DNA of 64,000 nt, from the NCBI RefSeq assembly GCF_045062745.1, contig NZ_JBJGED010000031.1:30128-94127 (forward strand). Reading direction: 5' to 3'. This document shows, one piece after another, positions 50,389-58,196 of the stretch. Position 1 is the stretch's first letter. Each line of letters starts with the position of its first letter. The position numbers were made by a program, and so were the translations under genes. Under the pieces are notes generated by a model, which saw nothing but the letters and a program-made list of their open reading frames with translations, had not been told where the DNA came from and searched no databases. The stretch is from Paenibacillus_AA sp045062745. GTDB taxonomy: Bacteria; Bacillota; Bacilli; Paenibacillales; NBRC-103111.

Positions 50389-51079
50389 TGATATTGATCT
50401 CCTCTCCGACTTTCGCTCCCGGCAGCACTTGCAGCTGTTCGCTGTATTCGACCCTGCCGATGGAGCAACCTTTGCCGATTATTATCCGTTTGCCTCGCAC
50501 GATGGAGGCGGTGGTAGCTTCCAGCTCGATGTCGTCGCCTTCTACTACGCTCACATGCAGTTCGGGTACGAACGCGGGGATAAGCCGTTTCCATAAGTTT
50601 TTCCACTTCCCGCCGCTCGTCTTGCGGACGCGGATAATCTCCCCGCCGATCTCGCGCGCTTGACACCTCGCGAAAATGTCCAGGTCGAGCCGTCCGGCAT
50701 TCAAGAGGCCGCCGATCGTGAAGACGCCGTGCAGCTTCAGATGCTCGAGCTCGCAATCGTCCGCGATCGTGAGGATGCCGTGCATCTCGAGCAGCTCTCC
50801 GGTAACCGACTCTTTCACCTTCACCGTTCCGTTCACCCGGCCATGCTCGGTACGCAGCGAGCCGTCGATCCGCATCGTGCCGTCACTCTGCAGCCGGTTC
50901 GCCACGATCGAGCCGCGGGCTTTGAGATGGCCGTTCGACCGAAAGGTATCGGCCTCGATATCGCCGTTCAGCGTGCCGACGCCGTTAATATCGACGCGGG
51001 AGTAGCGACCGCCCGCCGCGCCCCCGATCCCGTTGATGGTCAGCTCGCCCGAGATGATCATCTTGTTCATGTTCGTCAT
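50366..51079 (-). CDS. yhbE: Bactofilin-like protein, YhbE/BacE type
   Basis: 237 residues, beta-helix repeats (SRVDINGVGTLNGDIEADTF, LRTEHGRVNGTVKVKESVTG) and the same C-terminal pattern as its partner (VRGKRIIIGKGCSIGRVEYSEQ). The two proteins are clearly paralogues and probably assemble together. It follows the yhbD-like gene by 25 bases in the order yhbD-yhbE-yhbF known from Bacillus. Confidence 0.82.
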   Translation of the reverse strand: MTNMNKMIISGELTINGIGGAAGGRYSRVDINGVGTLNGDIEADTFRSNGHLKARGSIVANRLQSDGTMRIDGSLRTEHGRVNGTVKVKESVTGELLEMHGILTIADDCELEHLKLHGVFTIGGLLNAGRLDLDIFARCQAREIGGEIIRVRKTSGGKWKNLWKRLIPAFVPELHVSVVEGDDIELEATTASIVRGKRIIIGKGCSIGRVEYSEQLQVLPGAKVGEEININGNSSFA

Positions 51080-51104
51080 GCTCCTTTCCAGACTTATGCC
51101 GGCG

Positions 51105-51728
51105 TTAAGCCAGCTTTTCCTTTAATCGCTCCATGCGCTCTCCGAGCGGGTAGCGCACGATCAGCTTCGCCCCGCTCTCGAGGTAGATGTCGGACGCGGC
51201 GGTGATCAAGGCGAACCAGGACATGCCCATCTTGCGGATGAACAACAGATCGCATGGCTTGCCTTCGAACTTGCCCAAGTGGTCTCGCATCGTCTGTACG
51301 AGGATGGCGCCCTCATCCAAACTCATCTCGCCGGTTTGCAGCAACTGGTCTACGGTGTACAGCGTCAAAATGAGATCGAAGGAGAACACTGTTTCGTTCG
51401 GTTCGTTTGCTGTGTAACGATCCATCACAATTTTCGAAACAATGTTACGTTCCAAAAGCTCGCTTTTGCGCATCTCCAGGCCGAACAAGTCCGGGGACAG
51501 CTTATCGGCCAGCTGGTCGAGGGACAAATCCTCCTTCATGTTGATGATTTTGTCTATGCGCTCGAGGATGAGCTCCCGAGGGAAAAACGTTTCTTGTCCG
51601 GTAAAGGTAGATTTGCGAATGAACCATTCTTCCGGAATAAGCTGCTTCCGTTTCCAGCGGTACAATTGGCCGTATGAGATTCCGCATGTTTCGAGCAGCT
51701 CTTTTTTGGAGATTAATGTTGGATCCAT
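51105..51728 (-). CDS. yhbD: YhbD-like protein with MerR-type HTH (DUF4004)
   Basis: 207 residues. The N-terminus has a MerR/HTH_17-like helix-turn-helix: ISKKELLETCGISYGQLYRW and KRKQLIPEEWF. The rest is helical with no membrane segment. In Bacillus it heads the yhbDEF operon; the role is unproven. ATG at 51728 follows GGAGGTG. A TAACA-C-TGTTA palindrome lies at 51760-51770, just upstream, and could be its own binding site (inference). Confidence 0.82.
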   Translation of the reverse strand: MDPTLISKKELLETCGISYGQLYRWKRKQLIPEEWFIRKSTFTGQETFFPRELILERIDKIINMKEDLSLDQLADKLSPDLFGLEMRKSELLERNIVSKIVMDRYTANEPNETVFSFDLILTLYTVDQLLQTGEMSLDEGAILVQTMRDHLGKFEGKPCDLLFIRKMGMSWFALITAASDIYLESGAKLIVRYPLGERMERLKEKLA

Positions 51729-51759
51729 GTTACGGCACCTCCGTAAACCGAATATAACA

Positions 51760-51770
51760 TAACACTGTTA
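51760..51770 (-). promoter_or_regulatory. Palindrome upstream of yhbD-like gene
   Basis: TAACACTGTTA (5-1-5 palindrome), preceded on the plus strand by AATATAACA. It lies 32 bases before the yhbD-like start codon and may overlap the promoter. Confidence 0.45.
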
Positions 51771-51853
51771 CGTTGTAAATCAAAAATCGAACATTATTTA
51801 TATATTTCTTTCCGGCCGCTTACGGTATAATGAGTGCCAAGAGGTGAGCCCTT

Positions 51854-52420
51854 ATGGGAAAACGGTTCGAATCGCTTACACCCGAGCATATCGCGTTTAT
51901 TGAGAAGCAGCATTTATTCTTCGTCGGCACCGCCGCGCAAGGCCGTCACATCAACATTTCTCCCAAAGGCTACGATACGTTCCGCATCTTGTCTCCCACG
52001 GAAGTAGCCTACATGGATTTGACCGGGAGCGGGAACGAGACGAGCGCGCATCTCGCCGAAGACGGCCGTATCACCATCATGTTCGTGGCATTCGAGGGTG
52101 CCCCTAACATTATGCGCCTGTATGGCTCAGGACGCGTGATCCTGCCTGGGGATCCGGACTGGGCGTCGTATGCGGAACGCTTCGACCCGCTTCCCGGCGC
52201 CCGCCAGATCATCGCGATTGACGTGAGCGAGGTCAAGACCTCGTGCGGCTACAGCATTCCGTTCTTCTCATATTCCGGCGAGCGAGAAGCGCTTCATCGG
52301 TGGGCGGTGCAAAAAGGTGAGGACGGCCTCGTCCAGTATCGGCAGGAGAAAAACACCTTCAGCATGGACGGCGTACTGACCCCGCTCGGGGAACGGCATA
52401 AACACATGAACGGCGAATAG
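51854..52420 (+). CDS. Pyridoxamine 5'-phosphate oxidase family (PPOX-fold) protein
   Basis: 188 residues. Split-barrel flavin-binding fold: ESLTPEHIAFIEKQHLFFVG, HINISPKGYDTFRIL, NETSAHLAEDGRITIMFVAF, RLYGSGRVI. Members bind FMN, F420 or haem; this group (DUF1697-like neighbours aside) is mostly annotated as putative flavin enzymes without a proven substrate. Single gene divergent from yhbD with 125 bases between; start after AAGAGGTGA. Confidence 0.85.
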   Translation: MGKRFESLTPEHIAFIEKQHLFFVGTAAQGRHINISPKGYDTFRILSPTEVAYMDLTGSGNETSAHLAEDGRITIMFVAFEGAPNIMRLYGSGRVILPGDPDWASYAERFDPLPGARQIIAIDVSEVKTSCGYSIPFFSYSGEREALHRWAVQKGEDGLVQYRQEKNTFSMDGVLTPLGERHKHMNGE

Positions 52421-52707
52421 CTGTATAGTTGCAGTTTGGCAGGCAGAAGTTCGGGCGGATCCCGCTCGAGCTTTTTTGTTTTGGGTCCATGGTTAACCAT
52501 CTCATTTCTGAGAGAAAGGGATCGTGCTTATAAGAGGCAAAAAGTGTAATCGAGCGCCTATCGTGCGGTTCGATCTCTCTAGGTGGAAAGTTTAGTTTTA
52601 TTTCAACTTTTCGTGAAAAACGTATTCCTGTTTCTCCCACCTTACGTTACAATAAGGAAATATCAGCCAAACGAACAATTGTTCGATTTTGGGGTGGGAG
52701 TGGTGCT
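52421..52707 (+). promoter_or_regulatory. Leader of the ABC exporter with palindromes and sigma-A-like promoter
   Basis: Contains a perfect palindrome ATGGTTAACCAT near 52489, a GCTCGAGC-type T-rich end of the previous gene near 52470, and a promoter-like TTCCTG (52625-52630), 17 bases, TACAAT (52648-52653). Confidence 0.4.
52672..52685 (+). promoter_or_regulatory. LexA/DinR-like box
   Basis: CGAACAATTGTTCG is a perfect 14-base palindrome fitting CGAAC-N4-GTTCG, the Bacillus LexA half-sites at the right spacing, just downstream of the predicted transcription start. Confidence 0.45.
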
Positions 52708-54906
52708 ATGAGTATTATGGAGCCGCAGGTTAGGCGCGGACCGGAGTCGCTCGAGGCTACAGAGCCAGAGCCGCTATTGAACGTTCGATTCGATATCGGG
52801 GCGGACGGGGCGCCGGTTGAAGGGCAGGTGACGGTGTACCGGGATCGGGTCGAAATCTTGGTCGAAGGGGATTCGGCCGTAAGGGTGCTGCAAATGGCCG
52901 TATTGAAGGAAGCGCGACTGGTATCCTCGATCGGCGGGGGCGCTCTGATCGTCGATTCGGAGGAGGGTCCGATCGTCGTCGCCCGCTATACATCGGCACT
53001 GAACGGCCGAATGGGCTTCGCCGCGAAGCTGATTCAAGCGGTTATCAAGCAGGAAGAGCTCCCGATGCCTTCCTCCAAGGATACGCTTAAGGTATGCCCC
53101 ACATGCCAGAGCCGCATCCCGGACGGAACGAACCTGTGTCCGACGTGTATGGATAAGGGGAAGGTCGTGTCCCGGCTGCTCGCCTACGCGAAGCCGTACA
53201 AGGTGCACATGATATCGGCGGCGCTCATGCTGATGGTGGCGACTGTGATGGAGCTCATTCCCCCCTATTTGACCAAGGTTATCGTGGATGACGTGCTGCA
53301 GCCCAAAACGATCGGCCATACGCTGCTGTGGCTCGTGATCGGTCTGGCCGGCACGCGGCTCATGCTGAGTTTGATGCAGACGCTGCGAGGCTATATCGGG
53401 GTGTGGGTCGGCAGCAAAATTATGGGCGATATCCGCAAGGATACGTACCAGTCTCTGATGAACTTATCGCTCAGCTTTTTCGACCGCCGGCAGACGTCGC
53501 AATTTATCGGCCGGATCAACAGCGACTCGGAGGCGATGCGCCAGTTTTTGACCGACGGGGTCGTCTGGATCTCCGGGCAAGTGCTCATGCTCGTCTCAAT
53601 CGTCACTATGATGCTGAGCTTGAGCTGGAAGATGACGCTGCTTGCGCTCTTGCCGACGCCGCTCATCGTCATCGCCTCGCTCACGATCTGGCCGACGATC
53701 CGCAACCTCTGGTACCGGCAATGGCGGGCGGTGAACCGGATCAATATGCTGGTCGGCGATGCGCTGCAAGGCATCCGGGTCGTGAAGGCATTCGGGCAAG
53801 AATACGCAGAGAAAGACAGGTATGGTACTGCTAATCAGTCGCTTGTGCACCAGACGATCCGGATGGAGGGGATTTGGCAGGGCGTCTTCCCCGTGTTCTC
53901 GCTCATCACGACTTCAGGTGCGCTGCTCGTCTGGTATTTCGGAGGATGGGACGTCATCGACGACCAGATGTCGCTAGGGACGCTCATGGCGTTCATCGCT
54001 TACCTGGGCATGTTCTTCGGGCCGCTGCAATGGTTTAGCCAGGCGATGAACTGGACGAGCCGGGCGCTGTCCGCCGCCGATCGGGTGTTCGAGATTATGG
54101 ATACGCCTTCCGAAGTACCGACGGCCAAGGATGCGGTCTCGATCCCGCGGGTGCAAGGCCGGGTCGAGCTGTCCAAGGTTACATACGGGTACGAGAAGCA
54201 TCACCCGGTGCTGAAGAACGTCAGCCTTACCGTCGAGCCGGGCGAAATGATCGGCTTGGTCGGCCATTCCGGCGCCGGCAAGTCGACGCTGATCAATATG
54301 ATCTGCCGGTTCTACGATCCTGATCAAGGCTCGATCACGATGGACGGCATCGACCTGCGCCACATTGACCAGGAAGATTTGCGCCGTCAGATCGGAGTCG
54401 TGCTGCAGGAGACGTTCCTGTTCGACGGGACGGTCGCCGAGAACATCGCGTATTCGAAGCCTGACGCTTCGCCGCTCGACATTATGCGGGCTGCGAAGAT
54501 CGCGAACGCCCACGATTTCATCGTGCGGATGCCGGACGGCTACGACACGAAGGTGGGAGAGCGCGGCCATCGGCTGTCCGGCGGAGAGAAGCAGCGGATC
54601 GCGATTGCCCGCGCCATCGTACATGACCCGCGCATCCTCATCCTCGACGAAGCGACCGCATCGGTCGACACTGAGACGGAGCGGCAAATCCAGGAGGCGA
54701 TCGCCCGGCTCGTGAAAGGGCGGACGACATTCGCGATCGCCCACCGGCTGTCGACGCTGCGGGAAGCGGACCGGCTCGTCGTGCTCGACAAGGGAAGCAT
54801 CGCCGAGACCGGGACGCATGAAGAGCTGCTGGAGCTGAAAGGCGTTTACTATAAGCTGGTAGAGGCGCAGAAGGAAATATCGAAGATCAGAGGGGTGCAG
54901 AGCTGA
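52708..54906 (+). CDS. ABC exporter (fused permease-ATPase) with N-terminal PH-like and zinc-ribbon region
   Basis: 732 residues, longer than ordinary half-exporters (~580). Residues 20-115 are a beta-rich domain (LNVRFDIGADGAPVEGQVTV). A zinc ribbon follows with C130, C133, C144 and C147 (CPTCQSRIPDGTNLCPTC). Six membrane helices span about 160-450, and the ATPase has Walker A GHSGAGKST near 520, LSGGEKQRIAIARA and ILDEATASVD. It works as a dimer. It overlaps the DUF1854 gene by one base (TGATGG), so the two are coupled. Such ABC-DUF1854 pairs are known beside cyanophycin genes (from memory); none is present here. Confidence 0.9.
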   Translation: MSIMEPQVRRGPESLEATEPEPLLNVRFDIGADGAPVEGQVTVYRDRVEILVEGDSAVRVLQMAVLKEARLVSSIGGGALIVDSEEGPIVVARYTSALNGRMGFAAKLIQAVIKQEELPMPSSKDTLKVCPTCQSRIPDGTNLCPTCMDKGKVVSRLLAYAKPYKVHMISAALMLMVATVMELIPPYLTKVIVDDVLQPKTIGHTLLWLVIGLAGTRLMLSLMQTLRGYIGVWVGSKIMGDIRKDTYQSLMNLSLSFFDRRQTSQFIGRINSDSEAMRQFLTDGVVWISGQVLMLVSIVTMMLSLSWKMTLLALLPTPLIVIASLTIWPTIRNLWYRQWRAVNRINMLVGDALQGIRVVKAFGQEYAEKDRYGTANQSLVHQTIRMEGIWQGVFPVFSLITTSGALLVWYFGGWDVIDDQMSLGTLMAFIAYLGMFFGPLQWFSQAMNWTSRALSAADRVFEIMDTPSEVPTAKDAVSIPRVQGRVELSKVTYGYEKHHPVLKNVSLTVEPGEMIGLVGHSGAGKSTLINMICRFYDPDQGSITMDGIDLRHIDQEDLRRQIGVVLQETFLFDGTVAENIAYSKPDASPLDIMRAAKIANAHDFIVRMPDGYDTKVGERGHRLSGGEKQRIAIARAIVHDPRILILDEATASVDTETERQIQEAIARLVKGRTTFAIAHRLSTLREADRLVVLDKGSIAETGTHEELLELKGVYYKLVEAQKEISKIRGVQS

Positions 54907-55430
54907 TGGAATCGACGCAACCGGTATCACCGGCGGAAACGTCCTACGAGATTCGGCTGCTGGAGCCGGCGGACCTACGCTTCCGTAGAAGCGACGGCGG
55001 CGTTCTGACGCTGGAATACAAAGAAGAGCGGCATCCGGAAGTGCTGCTGTACCGGACGTACCCGCTGTCCCGGCATGAGCAGTACTTGTCGGTCCGAAGC
55101 GGCAAAGGCGAGGAGATCGGCGTGCTCGAGCGGCTGTCCGATCTCGATCCGGAGAGCCAGGCGGAGGCGAGGAAGGAGCTGAAGCTCCGTTACCTCGTCC
55201 CCTCGGTCACGAGTATAGTTCGCATCAAGCAATATCCGGGGATGTGGGTGTGGGATCTGCAGACGACGCTCGGCCCGATCAAGATGTCGATGCGCAACCT
55301 GCACGAGCACATTCAGGCGATCGGCAGCGACCGGCTGCTGCTGTCCGATATCGACGGCAACCGCTGCGAGATTTTCAGCATCGAGGCGCTGGACGCGAAC
55401 AGCCGGAAGATTTTATCTCGAATTATATAA
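54906..55430 (+). CDS. DUF1854 family protein, partner of the ABC exporter
   Basis: 174 residues, soluble. YEIRLLEPADLRFRRSDGGV, then RYLVPSVTSIVRIKQYPGMW and VWDLQTTLGPIKMSMRNLHE, which I recognise as DUF1854. The start codon overlaps the ABC gene stop (ATGA type arrangement), so equal expression and a physical partnership are likely. Role unknown; perhaps a subunit that couples or regulates the exporter. Confidence 0.82.
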   Translation: MESTQPVSPAETSYEIRLLEPADLRFRRSDGGVLTLEYKEERHPEVLLYRTYPLSRHEQYLSVRSGKGEEIGVLERLSDLDPESQAEARKELKLRYLVPSVTSIVRIKQYPGMWVWDLQTTLGPIKMSMRNLHEHIQAIGSDRLLLSDIDGNRCEIFSIEALDANSRKILSRII

Positions 55431-55442
55431 TCGTTGAGCGAT

Positions 55443-55484
55443 ACAACCCCGTAGGTTCTGTCTGACGAACCTGGGGTTGTTTTC
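55443..55484. terminator. Terminator between DUF1854 gene and the convergent TrpD2-like gene
   Basis: Stem ACAACCCC / GGGGTTGT with inner AGGTTC / GAACCT, then TTTT; usable from both sides. Confidence 0.85.
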
Positions 55485-55486
55485 TA

Positions 55487-56521
55487 TTACAGCGGGGCGC
55501 CGATGCCGTCGCGCCACTTCAAGTAATATTTCCACGCGATGCCTTGATCCAGCGCGTACTTGGCGTAGTCGATCCCTTCCTCGATCGACACCGTCCGCTC
55601 CGCGACCCAGAGCCTCAGGGCGCTGTTCAAGATGACGGCGTTGCGGAGCTGCCCGGCGGCGCGGCCTTGCAGGACGTCGAGCACGGTATGGGCTTGCAGC
55701 TCGGCGGTCCACGTCGACTCGGGCAGCGGCCCGTGAAGCCCGAACGTGTGCGGATCGATGACGTGCAGGTCCATGACGCCGTCGTGCATCATGTAAATTC
55801 GGGTGCGACGGTCTGTCGGCACGTCATCTGCGCCATCCGCGGCTACGGCCAGAAGCGCCCGCTGCACGCCGACCGATTGCAGCAGCTCGGCCGCCTTGTC
55901 GAAACCGCCGGCCGAGGCTACGCCATAGGCCATGCAGACGGAGTCGGCCGGGCGGAGCAGCCGTTCGGCCGTATCGAACACGGTCCGGATGCCGATTTCC
56001 TGCCGCAGCGCCCGAAGCGTGCTCAAGGGCGGGCACCATTGCTCCGCCTGCACGAACAGCAGTCCGCTCTCCTGCGCGCCTGCGATCCAGGCCTCGCGCG
56101 GAATCGAATCCACGTCAATTCCCCAGATGCCGAAGATGTCGGTCAGTGTACTGCGCGGTTTGCCCTGGACGCCCTGTAACGACGCTCCGCCGTGCAGCGT
56201 CACGGGCAACCGGCAGGCGTTCAGGACGAAGGCGGAGGGAAGGGCGGCCAGGAACGCGCGGCTCCTTCCATAAGACGTACCGGCGAAGTCGATGCTGCCT
56301 CCGATCGGGTGCTTGAACGCTCGGCGCCTCAGTGCGTCGATGAAAGCGGCCTGTTGAGGCGCCGACTCCGGTTTAATGGATTGGGCCGTCAGGAAGGCAG
56401 CGGTCTGGGCAGGGGTTGCGTGTCCGTCCAGAATGCTGTCGGCAGCGCGGCTCGCTTCCTCATAGGTCAAAGGTTTGTTGCCTCGTTTTCCTCTCCCGGC
56501 TTCTTGGATCAAGTCTAACAT
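55487..56521 (-). CDS. Anthranilate phosphoribosyltransferase-like protein (TrpD2/YbiB type), degenerate PRPP motif
   Basis: 344 residues. The helical N-terminal domain (LTYEEASRAADSILDGHATPAQTAAFL in pieces) is that of the TrpD and nucleoside phosphorylase class III fold. The PRPP-binding GTGGD loop of TrpD is replaced by AGTSYGRSR, the KHGNR region by LHGGASLQG, and the catalytic DE is not evident (ADGADDVPTD). So it is unlikely to be a tryptophan enzyme; it resembles TrpD2/YbiB proteins, one of which binds nucleic acid. Single gene, no trp genes near. Starts at 56521 after GGAAC...AGC with a modest ribosome site. Confidence 0.7.
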   Translation of the reverse strand: MLDLIQEAGRGKRGNKPLTYEEASRAADSILDGHATPAQTAAFLTAQSIKPESAPQQAAFIDALRRRAFKHPIGGSIDFAGTSYGRSRAFLAALPSAFVLNACRLPVTLHGGASLQGVQGKPRSTLTDIFGIWGIDVDSIPREAWIAGAQESGLLFVQAEQWCPPLSTLRALRQEIGIRTVFDTAERLLRPADSVCMAYGVASAGGFDKAAELLQSVGVQRALLAVAADGADDVPTDRRTRIYMMHDGVMDLHVIDPHTFGLHGPLPESTWTAELQAHTVLDVLQGRAAGQLRNAVILNSALRLWVAERTVSIEEGIDYAKYALDQGIAWKYYLKWRDGIGAPL

Positions 56522-56651
56522 GCTCCTGTTCCTTCTCTCCCGTGGATGCCAGCGCTTAACTTGGTTATGTTAATAAATATAACATAAAATCATCAGATTT
56601 GTCGATTTTATGACAGAAATGACCTTACAAAGGTTTTGTGTGTTATATTAG
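56522..56651 (-). promoter_or_regulatory. AT-rich upstream region of the TrpD2-like gene with nested inverted repeats
   Basis: TTATGTTA-N7-TAACATAA (56565-56587) and TAAAATC-N12-GATTTTA (56585-56610) are overlapping perfect inverted repeats. AATATAACATAA here also occurs in front of yhbD (51751-51762). Confidence 0.45.
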
Positions 56652-56680
56652 TTGACGTACGATCAGTTTTTTCGTATACT
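56652..56680 (+). promoter_or_regulatory. Sigma-A promoter of the intergenic RNA
   Basis: TTGACG (56652-56657), exactly 17 bases, TATACT (56675-56680). No start codon with a ribosome site follows before the terminator at 57010. Confidence 0.75.
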
Positions 56681-56686
56681 TGGTTT

Positions 56687-57040
56687 AACGGAACTCATTC
56701 GACGGTCCGTTCGAGCAATCGTCATCAACACAATTTGTCATGATTTCTAACATTGAGGAACGGAAGGCCTACCGAAACGAGTCGATCCATCAGACAACCG
56801 TGTTTGTCCCGTTCCACTGGAACGACGACCGAGATCCGTCAACATGCTCATTCCGATGAGCGGCATGCCGGAGTGCAAGCTATGCGCCGTTCGAGTGGAG
56901 CGTGTGGATGACTTAGGTCCATCCATCTGCTCCCCCACCCATCCCGGTTAGCGCCGGGACTCCCTATCGTGAAGCTGTCCGACCATACCCCAGGACTACT
57001 TCAGCTCTTGCCCGGCCCTTAAGGCCGGGCCCTTTTTTTT
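56687..57040 (+). ncRNA. Probable independent non-coding RNA of about 350 nt, family unknown
   Basis: The stretch has its own good promoter and a strong terminator 330 bases later, with no supported ORF between. Local hairpins are visible: CGTTCC-ACT-GGAACG near 56809, GCTCAT-TCCG-ATGAGC near 56847, GGATG...CATCC near 56907-56928, CCCGG-TTAGCG-CCGGG near 56943. The motif CCGTTCGAG occurs twice (near 56706 and 56887). It has no T-box, 6S, tmRNA, RNase P, SRP or riboswitch consensus that I know. A 35-codon ORF from the ATG near 56844 (with ECKLC) lacks a ribosome site and is probably not real. It could also be the long leader of yrrI if the terminator is conditional. Confidence 0.55.
57010..57040 (+). 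terminator. Strong Rho-independent terminator of the intergenic RNA
   Basis: Perfect 8-base-pair GCCCGGCC / GGCCGGGC stem, CTTAA loop, then CC and eight T. Confidence 0.9.
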
Positions 57041-57125
57041 GTCCGATTTTTGCGATGGGACCGCCAGCCCGTTGAATGAACGAGCCGGGGTTGTACATAT
57101 ACTGTAGGGGGAGGGAGGCGGTGCC

Positions 57126-58196
57126 ATGGATAAATTTACGAAGAGCAGGTTGTTCGCCGGGCTTGTGTATGTGCTGCTCGGCTTGCTCATTCTGTTCATG
57201 CTGCAGCAGATCAAGCCCATGGTGGCGACGACCTATGGGTTTCTTAAGGCGGTGCTCGCGCCCTTTCTCATTGCGGTCATCATCTCGTACGTGCTGAATC
57301 CGATTGTGAACATGCTCAATCATCGCAAGGTGCCGCGTACAATGGCGGTGCTGCTCATCTATGCCGTGTTCGTCACCTGCGTTATCGTCATCCTGATGAA
57401 TCTGATCCCCATGTTCATGGAGCAGCTAAAGGAAATGAATGAGCATATGCCGGAGCTGACTATGCGCGCACAAGGGCTGTACGACGGCTTGAACGACAAT
57501 CGGCTTATCCCGGAGAGCGTGCGTACCGGGCTCGAGAAGGCGCTCGTTAAGCTGGAGGACAACTTCTCGGCCGCGATCACGAATATGGCGAACGGGATTG
57601 GGACGACGATCAATATGCTGCTCATCGCTTTTATCGTCCCTTTCCTGGCGTTCTATATGCTGAAGGATTTTCAACTGATCGAGAAAACGGTACTCACATT
57701 TGTTCCGAAAGGGCGGCGCATGAGCGTAATCAAGCTGGTGAAGGACATCGATACGGCGCTCGGCAACTATGTGCGGGGCCAGTTCATCGTCTGCGTTCTT
57801 GTTGGTATTCTGGCCTACATCGGGTATTGGGCGATCGGGATGCCCTATCCGCTGCTGCTCGCCAGCATCGTGGCGCTGTTCAACATTATTCCGTACATGG
57901 GCCCGTTCTTCGGGGCCGCTCCGGCGCTGATTATGGCAACGACGATCTCGATCAAAATGGTGCTGCTGGTAGCGGTCATCAATCTGCTCGTCCAAATTCT
58001 CGAAGGCAACGTCATCTCGCCGCAGGTCGTCGGACGGACGACGCATCTGCATCCGATGACGATCATCCTTGCGCTGCTCGTCGGAGGGGAGCTGTCCGGC
58101 ATCGTGGGGATGATCCTGGCGGTCCCGATACTCGCGGTGTTGAAGGTGCTCGCCCAGCACCTAATGGCGTACTACATGCAGCGCAAGCGCACTTAG
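57126..58196 (+). CDS. yrrI: AI-2E family transporter, YrrI type
   Basis: 356 residues, seven or eight membrane helices with a long soluble loop. PF01594 marks: FLKAVLAPFLIAVIISYVLN, AFIVPFLAFYMLKD, YWAIGMPYPLLLASIVALFN, IIPYMGPFFGAAPAL and LEGNVISPQVVGRTTHLHP. The family was named for AI-2 export, but many members move ions, organic solutes or act in osmotic stress. Start after GGGAGGCGG. In B. subtilis yrrI precedes alaS; here a convergent nitrilase-type gene follows and the two stops overlap by four bases. Confidence 0.9.
   Translation: MDKFTKSRLFAGLVYVLLGLLILFMLQQIKPMVATTYGFLKAVLAPFLIAVIISYVLNPIVNMLNHRKVPRTMAVLLIYAVFVTCVIVILMNLIPMFMEQLKEMNEHMPELTMRAQGLYDGLNDNRLIPESVRTGLEKALVKLEDNFSAAITNMANGIGTTINMLLIAFIVPFLAFYMLKDFQLIEKTVLTFVPKGRRMSVIKLVKDIDTALGNYVRGQFIVCVLVGILAYIGYWAIGMPYPLLLASIVALFNIIPYMGPFFGAAPALIMATTISIKMVLLVAVINLLVQILEGNVISPQVVGRTTHLHPMTIILALLVGGELSGIVGMILAVPILAVLKVLAQHLMAYYMQRKRT

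Noticed and set aside
56747..56938. 63-codon minus-strand frame in the same gap
   Set aside because: No ribosome site, low-complexity composition, and opposite to the promoter and terminator found.
56844..56951. 35-codon ORF with ECKLC motif inside the intergenic RNA
   Set aside because: No ribosome site, and its codons overlap hairpins that look structural; chance ORF more likely.
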